Origin: Acidobacteriota bacterium
GTDB lineage: Bacteria; Acidobacteriota; Aminicenantia; Aminicenantales; Aminicenantaceae
NCBI GenBank assembly: GCA_030669585.1
Contig: DAOVDI010000008.1
Location: forward strand, 1-47,750
DNA length: 47,750 nt
Direction: 5' to 3'
The notes under the pieces were generated by a model. It searched no databases. It was given only the letters and a program-made list of their open reading frames with translations, and was not told the DNA's origin. Below are positions 26,472 to 33,261 of the stretch, piece after piece (positions within the stretch are counted from its first letter, which is position 1; each line of letters opens with the position of its first letter). A program made the position numbers and the translations under genes.

Positions 26472-27821
26472 TCACTTGATCTTGACAGGGACTAGAGCTT
26501 TTTCCATATTAATCCGGCCGTAACCGACGTATTCATCCAATCCAGGGTGTTCATTCCGGTTGATGTCATCTGCTGTGTACCGGATGATGTTCATGATGTC
26601 TTTTGGTGACAGCCAGGGTTTGATGGATTTGATCAACGCGGCAAGTCCGGAAACATGAGATACGGATGCGGAGGTTCCGGAGCCATAGCCGTAGGGAATA
26701 GAACCCTGCCCGAAATACCATGTCGGAACACAGCTCAAGATGCGTTCGCCAGGTGCAGCAACATCGATTTGAGGGCCGAAGTTTGACCATGTTGTCCTGT
26801 TATCATTGTAGTCTGTTGCGGCAACTGCCAGAACATAGTCGTCATAAGCAGCGGGATATAAAACAGGCTCTGTGTCATTTCCAGCGGCAGCAGCGATAAG
26901 CACTCCTTTTTGATAGGCATCTTCCAATGCGTCTTTCAAAGCATCTGATGGCGCATCACCTCCAATACTCATATTGATGATGTCCACTCCCTGGTCGGCT
27001 GCCCAGGTAATGGCTTCGATCATCCAGGTGTAAAGCCCTGTGCCATCATTATCGATCGCTTTGATCGGGAGAATTTTACAGTTCCAGGAGACTCCTGCTA
27101 TTCCTTCTTTATTGTTTGTGTCTGCGGCAATAATACCGGAAATAAAAGTTCCGTGGTAGTAGTCGTCTGTGGCATCCATATCATCATTGACAAAATCGCG
27201 GCCGCGCGAAATCATTTTTTCGCTGAGATCCGTGTGATCAAAATCCACCCCGGAGTCGATAACTGCAATAATGATGTCTTGATTACCCTTGGATTCTTCC
27301 CATGCTTCTGGAGCATTGATGTCGGCCAGGTTTTTTCCTTGAGGGCTCCCGGGAACACTCCCGATGATCTGACCTGTATTGTGAAGGGCATATTGGTATT
27401 GAAAAAGGGTATCATTAGGTGTGGCGAGGATATGAGTTTTATAATTGGGCTCAGCATATTCCACGTCAGGATTGCGCTTAAGCAGGGCCAGCATTTCCTC
27501 TACTGTGAGGTCAGATGGGATCTGGACCTGAAAAACATCGATTTCCGGGATTTGCCGGAGCGGCTTTACCCTGTAAAAAGACAGTGCAGATGATATCTGG
27601 TGATGCGTAGTCCTGGATTTAAACTTGATCAGGACTTGATCCGCTGCATATTGAGACCTGGGTGGTCGATGAAGGCGGTTTTTGTTGAGTGACGGGATTT
27701 TATGTCCGGTTTTAAGGTTCCTGTGTAATTTTTTACTGTCCTTTTGATCAAAGCTGAAATTAACTGTAATAAAAAGGATATATATGAGAACAGGAATAAA
27801 AATGAGTTTTTTTCTCTTCAT
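26472..27821 (-). CDS. S8 subtilisin-family serine protease, exported
   Basis: The product has 449 residues from the ATG at 27821; GGAGG lies 5 bp upstream, between this ATG and another at 27833. Residues 1-25 are a signal peptide or anchor. About 55-130 is a fervidolysin-like propeptide ending NPDVEYAEPNY. The catalytic triad is visible as VIDSGVDFDHTDL (Asp189), YYHGTFISGIIAA (His223) and GTSASVSHVSG (Ser384). The oxyanion Asn is at about 315 (AAAAGND). The usual Pro after the nucleophile motif is Ser here. The enzyme is expected to degrade extracellular or periplasmic protein, in line with the peptide transporters at 1741-5343. It lies 15 bp after the upstream outer-membrane gene. Confidence 0.93.
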   Translation of the reverse strand: MKRKKLIFIPVLIYILFITVNFSFDQKDSKKLHRNLKTGHKIPSLNKNRLHRPPRSQYAADQVLIKFKSRTTHHQISSALSFYRVKPLRQIPEIDVFQVQIPSDLTVEEMLALLKRNPDVEYAEPNYKTHILATPNDTLFQYQYALHNTGQIIGSVPGSPQGKNLADINAPEAWEESKGNQDIIIAVIDSGVDFDHTDLSEKMISRGRDFVNDDMDATDDYYHGTFISGIIAADTNNKEGIAGVSWNCKILPIKAIDNDGTGLYTWMIEAITWAADQGVDIINMSIGGDAPSDALKDALEDAYQKGVLIAAAAGNDTEPVLYPAAYDDYVLAVAATDYNDNRTTWSNFGPQIDVAAPGERILSCVPTWYFGQGSIPYGYGSGTSASVSHVSGLAALIKSIKPWLSPKDIMNIIRYTADDINRNEHPGLDEYVGYGRINMEKALVPVKIK

Positions 27822-27836
27822 CATATCCTCCATACC

Positions 27837-28625
27837 TTAATTAAATACATAGATGAGTCTGAACATTGACCCAAAATCTGAATTTTTAAAATCGGAGTGA
27901 GGCATCAGAATCCCTTCCGCTTTAACCGTCAGATTCCGGGAGATCTCATAAATGAATCCGACACTCAGGCTCAGATCGCTCCTGCCGGTTAGTTTTTTTT
28001 CTTCCGAACCGGTCAGGTCCTGTATGGTTTCGTCCATTTTGAATTTGCCCCATAGCTTGTTGTAGCTGAAATTCACATAGGGAAGGAAATAGGCAAAACC
28101 TGTATAAGTGAAAACAGGGCCGGCCTGAACGGTCAGTAAGGAAGGTTTTCCCTCTGCTGTTCCCTCCACACTCAATCCTGGGATATCCCAGGTCTGTTTT
28201 GTGCTTTTTGAATAATAAATCCGGCCGGAGATATCCATTTCAAAATTCCTCAGCCTCAAGATATTCATATTTAGATTGAGCCCTCCAAGTAAACCTCCGA
28301 TCGATCCGACATCCAGTTCAAGTGAGACAGGAATATTACGAAATGTCATTGAGTTGAAGTTGGAAATCGAATAGCCAAGGATTGCCGTAATGGAAAATCC
28401 ATCATTGATCTCAAATTCCGTATTCAGGGTTAGAAAAAAGCATTTTATTCTGTTGGTGGTGTCTTCATCTTTTGCCCTGACCGTTCTTGAAAAATAATCG
28501 AGCCCGATTCCTGGTTTGATCTTGATATTAGACAGCAGGCTTTGTTCAGGGTATTGTGAAAAAATTAGTCCAGACGAAAACATCAGGATAAGCAGTCCGA
28601 CAAAAAATGTTTTAATCTTAAACAT
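27837..28625 (-). CDS. small outer-membrane beta-barrel protein
   Basis: The product has 262 residues. It has a clear signal peptide (MFKIKTFFVGLLILMFSSGLIFS). After it, alternating hydrophobic and polar strands with many aromatic residues suggest a barrel of about 10-12 strands, ending in GSMFRLIYVFN. No family was recognised. The start at 28625 follows GGAGGA closely. It lies between the BamD-like gene and the subtilase on the same strand with gaps of 39 and 15 bp. A porin-like or surface role is plausible but unproven. Confidence 0.75.
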   Translation of the reverse strand: MFKIKTFFVGLLILMFSSGLIFSQYPEQSLLSNIKIKPGIGLDYFSRTVRAKDEDTTNRIKCFFLTLNTEFEINDGFSITAILGYSISNFNSMTFRNIPVSLELDVGSIGGLLGGLNLNMNILRLRNFEMDISGRIYYSKSTKQTWDIPGLSVEGTAEGKPSLLTVQAGPVFTYTGFAYFLPYVNFSYNKLWGKFKMDETIQDLTGSEEKKLTGRSDLSLSVGFIYEISRNLTVKAEGILMPHSDFKNSDFGSMFRLIYVFN

Positions 28626-28664
28626 AACTTCCTCCTGCACAACCAAAATAGGCTGTGCGGTAAT

Positions 28665-29453
28665 TTACTTTTTTTCTAAGTTTTTCCGGCTGATTTCTTC
28701 CATTCGTTTTTGAGCTTTTTTTGCGAGTTTGCTTTTAGGGTAATCTGTGATGAGTTTGGTGAAAAAAGGAATACTTTCTTCATAGAGTCCTGCTCTAAAA
28801 TTGGAATCACCGATATAGAAATAGACCTTGTCCATCTCAGAATATTCGATATAATTATTAAGAATATCGTTTAAGCGGCTGATCGCCGCTTTATATGCCT
28901 TGGTTTTGTAATAATGTTTGGCGATGCTGAGGACATGCTTGGCAAGATATTCCTCGCATTCTTTGATTTTTGCCCTTGTGTCTTTAGCTTCCTCACTCAG
29001 TGGATAATTGGTGATAACCTTTTTTAGTTCTGTTAAAGCCTGGTGTGTTTTTGACTGATCCCTTCCCGGTTTCAATTTTTTCTTAAAAAAGGAAAGAGCT
29101 ATTTGATATTGTGCATAGGATGCTGATGGGGAGTATGGGTAGAGAGAGATAAATTCTCTGTATTCCGCTGCCGCGATGATCATATTGCCTTCATCTCCCT
29201 TTTTGAAATATGAATCGGCAATAGCCAGTTTTGCCCTTTGTGCATAAAAACTTTTGGGGAAAGAATCAATGATCTGTCTGAAATACAATCGTGCTTTTTC
29301 AGGATTTTTTTTGACATGTTCTTGGCCGATGTTGTAAAGCTGTTCGTCGGAAGAGGCGATATCTGGACTTATCTCCACTTTTTTGTCCTTGCAAGCAGAC
29401 ATCATCACCAGGGCAAGTAGAGTGACTAGTATCAGGAAGGTATGTTTTTTCAT
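28665..29453 (-). CDS. bamD: BamD-like TPR lipoprotein
   Basis: This is a 262-residue lipoprotein. The signal sequence MKKHTFLILVTLLALVMMSAC ends in a lipobox Cys at about residue 21. Tetratricopeptide-type helices follow (SDEQLYNIGQEHVKKNPEKARLYFRQIIDSFPKSFYAQRAKLAIADSYFKKG and later repeats), ending in a Lys-rich tail. The overall order matches BamD/YfiO, the outer-membrane-protein assembly subunit, though a related YbgF/TPR lipoprotein cannot be excluded. AAGGA precedes the ATG at 29453. The neighbouring outer-membrane protein gene fits the role. Confidence 0.85.
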   Translation of the reverse strand: MKKHTFLILVTLLALVMMSACKDKKVEISPDIASSDEQLYNIGQEHVKKNPEKARLYFRQIIDSFPKSFYAQRAKLAIADSYFKKGDEGNMIIAAAEYREFISLYPYSPSASYAQYQIALSFFKKKLKPGRDQSKTHQALTELKKVITNYPLSEEAKDTRAKIKECEEYLAKHVLSIAKHYYKTKAYKAAISRLNDILNNYIEYSEMDKVYFYIGDSNFRAGLYEESIPFFTKLITDYPKSKLAKKAQKRMEEISRKNLEKK

Positions 29454-29476
29454 GGTGTTTTCCTTACTATTAAATG

Positions 29477-30421
29477 TTAAAAAGAATAAATGGTTTTCAG
29501 CCATTTCCATTCTTCAGAAAGACCATCCTCAATGCTAGTTTTCGGGGAATAGAACAAGTCTTTCCGGGCCTTTTGGATAGAGGCCGCAGTATGTAGCACA
29601 TCTCCCTTTTGAAGGTCCAGCCACTGGATATTCACATTTTTTTGGCTGATTTTTTCAAAGATCGGAAATAGATCAGCCAGTTTTATACGGTTTCCTCCTC
29701 CGATATTATAAATTTCTCCTGATTTTCCATTAATCATGGAAGAAATATTAGCTTGAATGATGTCATCCACATAGGTGAAGTCACGCGTCTGCTGACCATC
29801 TCCAAAAACAGGAATGGGCTTGTTTTCAGCAATCGCTTTCAAAAACCTGTGAAATGCCATGTCAGGCCGCTGTCCGGGGCCGTACACTGTGAATAGTCTG
29901 AGGGATATGGTAGGGACCCCGTAATTCCTGTTATAAAGCGAGCAGAGATGTTCGGCAGCAAGTTTTGATACTCCATAGGGGGAATAAGGATAAAGATGGC
30001 TTGTTTCTGACCATGGAAGGTCAGGACAGGAACCGTACACAGAAGACGAAGATGCATAGATGAATTTTTGTACAGGAAAATTTCTTGCCGCCTCGAGCAT
30101 TTTTTGTGTGACCTCAATATTATTGTGAGTATAGATAGAAAAACTTTCTCCCCAGCTTTCTCTTACGCCGGCCTGGGCTGAGAGATGAAAAATAAATTCT
30201 ATATTTTTTAAAAGAGAATTTAGATCGATCTGAGTGATATCCTTTTCAATAAATGAAAAATTCTTGTGATCTATTAGAAACCGAAGATTTTGTTCTTTGA
30301 TCCACCTGGGATAATAATCGGTAAAACTGTCAATGCCTGTTACTTTATAATTGTCTTTTAAAAGACGGCCGGCAAGACGGGAGCCGATGAAACCTGCAGC
30401 TCCGGTGACAAGACAGGTCAT
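29477..30421 (-). CDS. NAD-dependent sugar-nucleotide epimerase
   Basis: The product is a 314-residue extended short-chain dehydrogenase. The NAD-binding motif VTGAAGFIGSRLAGRLL lies at residues 4-20, followed by GIDSFTDYYPRWIKEQNLRFL, which resembles UDP-glucuronate 4-epimerases. The catalytic motif is YSPYGVSKLAAE, and SLRLFTVYGPGQRPDMA and DFTYVDDIIQA follow. UDP-glucose/UDP-glucuronate epimerisation is likely, but the exact substrate is uncertain. Its start overlaps the rpe stop by ATGA at 30418-30421, so the two are translationally coupled. It probably supplies a surface-polysaccharide precursor. Confidence 0.9.
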   Translation of the reverse strand: MTCLVTGAAGFIGSRLAGRLLKDNYKVTGIDSFTDYYPRWIKEQNLRFLIDHKNFSFIEKDITQIDLNSLLKNIEFIFHLSAQAGVRESWGESFSIYTHNNIEVTQKMLEAARNFPVQKFIYASSSSVYGSCPDLPWSETSHLYPYSPYGVSKLAAEHLCSLYNRNYGVPTISLRLFTVYGPGQRPDMAFHRFLKAIAENKPIPVFGDGQQTRDFTYVDDIIQANISSMINGKSGEIYNIGGGNRIKLADLFPIFEKISQKNVNIQWLDLQKGDVLHTAASIQKARKDLFYSPKTSIEDGLSEEWKWLKTIYSF

Positions 30422-31086
30422 GGCATTTTGTCCCCTGCAAGGATTTTTTTCATCTTGATGATGGTGTTTTTTGGGTTTTTTGATCTATAGATGGATGAAC
30501 CGACAACAAATACATCCACACCATCCAGCATAAGTTGATCCATGTTCTCAAGGCTGACGCCCCCATCGATCTCGATAAGGATGTCCAGATTTTGTCCCTT
30601 GATCCAGTTTTTAAGACGAGTGATCTTGGTGTGGCTTGCCTCGATGAACTGCTGCCCACCCCATCCAGGGTTAACAGTCATAATTAGAACATAATCCAGT
30701 TCCTGGATGATATTCTGCATATGAAGGATCGGAGTAGCAGGATTGAGGGCAAGTCCGGCTTTGAGTCCATTTTCTTTGATAAAAGAGATGTCTTTGTGAA
30801 GATGGACAGATGCCTCGATATGAATGGATATCCAATCAGCGCCAGCCTCTATAAAAAGGGGAGCGATCGCTTGAGGATCATCGACCATAAGATGAACGTC
30901 TACAGGCAGGGAAGTCGTTTTTTTGATCGCTGTGATCAGCTTTGGGCCGAATGTCAGATTAGGGACAAAATGTCCATCCATAATGTCCACATGGATGATA
31001 TCCGCGCCCGCGTTCTCTGCAATTAGGACAGCATCCTTTATATTTGTGAAATCCGCAGCCAGGATCGAAGAAGCAAGAAGTGCCAT
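30418..31086 (-). CDS. rpe: ribulose-phosphate 3-epimerase
   Basis: Rpe interconverts ribulose 5-phosphate and xylulose 5-phosphate in the pentose phosphate pathway. The product is a 222-residue TIM barrel. The full set of motifs is present: LASSILAADFTNI at the start, GADIIHVDIMDGHFVPNLTFGP (metal-binding His and Asp), DVHLMVDDP, VLIMTVNPGWGGQQFI, and IDGGVSLENM with GSSIYRSKNP near the end. It overlaps the PASTA gene stop by TAATG at its start and the epimerase by ATGA at its end, a compact operon. Confidence 0.97.
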   Translation of the reverse strand: MALLASSILAADFTNIKDAVLIAENAGADIIHVDIMDGHFVPNLTFGPKLITAIKKTTSLPVDVHLMVDDPQAIAPLFIEAGADWISIHIEASVHLHKDISFIKENGLKAGLALNPATPILHMQNIIQELDYVLIMTVNPGWGGQQFIEASHTKITRLKNWIKGQNLDILIEIDGGVSLENMDQLMLDGVDVFVVGSSIYRSKNPKNTIIKMKKILAGDKMP

Positions 31087-31805
31087 TATTTACTCACCTC
31101 CAATGTGATCAGAGTTCGCTTTTGAACTGGATAGCCTGGTTTAGGAAACAATTGATTGATGATGATTCCTGATTCGATTCCAGGATAGAAACTTTCTCTT
31201 AGATCGCTGACACGAAATCCCCTTTTTTTCAGGTATGCGATGACCCGGTCGGCATGTTTCCCTATGAGATCGGGCATCACGTGTTTTTCCTCTTTTTCGC
31301 CTTCGCTGACAAGAAAGCTTATCCGTGTTCCCTTTGGAACTTTTTCTCCCGGGATAGGGCTCTGGGCAATGATCCGGCCAGCGGAATATCGGCGTGTATA
31401 GACATAGGAACCCCTGCCTTTTTTTAATCCTGTTTCATTAAGAGTAGAGGATATAAGTTGAAACGATCTTCCTCTCAATCGAGGAACCACGACCTTTTCC
31501 TTTTCTGCGCTCAGGATCACCTTTACTTCCTGATGCAGTTTTATTTTTTTACCCGGGGCCGGGTCTTGATATATAATCATGCCCTTTTTATAGCGGTCAT
31601 GAAGCCTAACGCCGTTGTGGACGATGATCAATTTTTTGGTCTTAAGTTCGGCGCGGCCTTCTTCAAAGGTTTTTCCTTCCAGATCCGGGACAGTTGACAT
31701 TTCTCCATGGAGAGTGACCTGATAAGCAATTATAGCGCTGATAAAAAACAGGTTAAGAAAGATCAGAACATATAGTGCGATATTTGATATTTTTCGAATT
31801 GGCAT
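31086..31805 (-). CDS. membrane-anchored PASTA-domain protein
   Basis: The product has 239 residues. One membrane helix lies at about 8-30 (ALYVLIFLNLFFISAIIAYQV), then three PASTA repeats of about 65-70 residues: VPDLEGKTFEEGRAELKTK, VPRLRGRSFQLISSTLNETG and MPDLIGKHADRVIAYLKKRG. PASTA repeats bind peptidoglycan or lipid II. There is no Ser/Thr kinase or transpeptidase domain, so it is a stand-alone sensor or wall-binding protein. A weak promoter-like pair (TTTACT, 17 bp, TATAGA with a preceding TG) lies at 31863-31835. The gene heads the minus cluster and overlaps rpe. Confidence 0.88.
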   Translation of the reverse strand: MPIRKISNIALYVLIFLNLFFISAIIAYQVTLHGEMSTVPDLEGKTFEEGRAELKTKKLIIVHNGVRLHDRYKKGMIIYQDPAPGKKIKLHQEVKVILSAEKEKVVVPRLRGRSFQLISSTLNETGLKKGRGSYVYTRRYSAGRIIAQSPIPGEKVPKGTRISFLVSEGEKEEKHVMPDLIGKHADRVIAYLKKRGFRVSDLRESFYPGIESGIIINQLFPKPGYPVQKRTLITLEVSK

Positions 31806-31906
31806 ATTATTAAGAATAAATGAAAATAGATTTATCTATACCATAGATTTATAACCAAGTAAACTGCCAAAGAGTTTCATTCAGATCCGTGTATCAATGT
31901 TTATTA

Positions 31907-31936
31907 TTGATATTTGGGAACATAGTTGAATATAAT
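31907..31936 (+). promoter_or_regulatory. sigma-70-like promoter of ltaE
   Basis: TTGATA (31907-31912), an 18-bp spacer and a perfect TATAAT (31931-31936) lie 55 bp before the ATG at 31992. Confidence 0.6.
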
Positions 31937-31991
31937 ATTATATCTTTTTGTTACGAAAAATAACCCGGTTTTTCATTAATTGGAGGATTTC

Positions 31992-33026
31992 ATGACTGAT
32001 TATTCCGATTTCAGGAGCGATACTGTAACGCGGCCTACAAAAAAAATGCGTGAATGCATGGCTAAAGCCGTAGTCGGGGATGATGTTTTAGGTGATGACC
32101 CTACGGCCCAAGAACTGGAAAAGCTTTCGGCTGAGATAATGGGGAAAGAAGCAGCTCTGTTTATTCCATCAGGAATTATGGGAAATGCTATAGCCGTTAA
32201 GATCTGGACTCAAGAACTGGATGAGGTTATTGTTGAAGAACGGTCTCATATATATAATATGGAATCCACTCAAATGACGTTCATTTCAAGGGTGCAGCCC
32301 AGGCCTCTGCCATCAGATCGCGGCGCCATGGATCCTCATGTTGTCGAAGAAAACATAAGAAAGCCCAATGTCCATATTCCAAGGACATCGTTAATATGTT
32401 TGGAAAATTCCCACAACAACTGGAGCGGATCTGTGGTTGGGATCGAAAACGTCCGTTCAATAAAGGAGATCGCTGACCGTCACAATCTAAAACTGCATAT
32501 GGATGGGGCCCGCATCTTTAATGCCAGTCATGCAGCAGGAATTCCTGTAAAAGAGTTTGCGGAGATGGCCGACTCATTGATGTTCTGTCTTTCAAAGGGA
32601 TTGTCAGCGCCTATCGGTTCAATGTTGGTCGGTCCCAAGGACTTTATTGATTTTGGGAGGAGGATCAGAAAAGTATTGGGTGGGGGAATGAGACAGGTGG
32701 GTATTATTGCGGCTGCCGGTATCGTGGCTCTGACGGATATGACCGAGAGGATCAAGGAAGATAATGCGAGGGCAAAGCGGCTGGCTGCCGCAATAGCGAA
32801 ATTTCCTGGAATTGTATTGAATCCTGATGAAATCGACACTAATATTATTATTTTTGATCTTGATCATCCGCAATACGGGATTCCAGATTTTCTCGAAAAA
32901 CTCAATGTGCAGCGCATTCTGGCCTTACCCACCAGGGGAGGTATCCGGTTCGTCACCCATAAGGATGTCGATGATACGGATGTGGACAAAGTTATCGCAG
33001 CATTTCAGTCAATTCTAGGATCATAA
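31992..33026 (+). CDS. ltaE: low-specificity threonine aldolase
   Basis: This is a PLP enzyme cleaving threonine to glycine and acetaldehyde. The protein has 344 residues. SDFRSDTVTRPTKKMRECM at the start and GDDVLGDDPTAQELE are diagnostic. HMDGARIFNA supplies the cofactor Asp, and MFCLSKGLSAPIGS contains the PLP Lys. Next come GGGMRQVGIIAAAGIVAL and the terminal TRGGIRFVTHKDV. The ATG at 31992 was preferred because GGAGG lies 6 bp upstream; TTG at 31980 is in frame but precedes that site. Composite repeats follow directly after the stop. It fits amino-acid catabolism. Confidence 0.95.
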   Translation: MTDYSDFRSDTVTRPTKKMRECMAKAVVGDDVLGDDPTAQELEKLSAEIMGKEAALFIPSGIMGNAIAVKIWTQELDEVIVEERSHIYNMESTQMTFISRVQPRPLPSDRGAMDPHVVEENIRKPNVHIPRTSLICLENSHNNWSGSVVGIENVRSIKEIADRHNLKLHMDGARIFNASHAAGIPVKEFAEMADSLMFCLSKGLSAPIGSMLVGPKDFIDFGRRIRKVLGGGMRQVGIIAAAGIVALTDMTERIKEDNARAKRLAAAIAKFPGIVLNPDEIDTNIIIFDLDHPQYGIPDFLEKLNVQRILALPTRGGIRFVTHKDVDDTDVDKVIAAFQSILGS

Positions 33027-33030
33027 GAAA

Positions 33031-33090
33031 AGAAGTCTATAGGAGTCGATAGAAGTCCATCGAAGTCTATCGAAGTCTGTCGAAGTCGAA
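33031..33090. repeat. 10-bp-period direct-repeat array, copy 3
   Basis: Six uninterrupted 10-bp units: AGAAGTCTAT, AGGAGTCGAT, AGAAGTCCAT, CGAAGTCTAT, CGAAGTCTGT and CGAAGTCGAA. It begins 4 bp after the ltaE stop. Confidence 0.85.
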
Positions 33091-33171
33091 AAAAGCCAAA
33101 GGTGAAAGGTGAAAGGCAGAAAAGAGAGAGCCCAAGGCCCAAAGCAACTTAGCCCAAAGTCATTTAATTTA

Positions 33172-33199
33172 CGTCATTCCCGTGGAAACGGGAATCCAG
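33172..33199. repeat. dRS3-like hairpin repeat, forward orientation
   Basis: ATTCCC (33176-33181), GTGGAAAC, GGGAAT (33190-33195), with flanks GTC and CCAG. Confidence 0.8.
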
Positions 33200-33261
33200 A
33201 CGAACAAGACAAACGAGAGTAACGAGATAACGAGACAAACGAGATAACGGGCCAGACGAGT

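Larger units (their letters stand above)
33027..33261. repeat. composite intergenic repeat, copy B
   Basis: The 235-bp gap between the convergent ltaE and Fe-S oxidoreductase genes is filled with the module order: decamer array (33031-33090), purine-rich AAAGGTGAAAGG spacer, leader CTTAGCCCAAAGTCATTTAA, dRS3-like hairpin (33172-33199) and tail with ACAAGACAAACGAG repeated. There is no gene. Confidence 0.8.

Noticed and set aside
33031-33090. CRISPR array
   Set aside because: Units are 10 bp with no spacers of 25-40 bp and no cas genes nearby.
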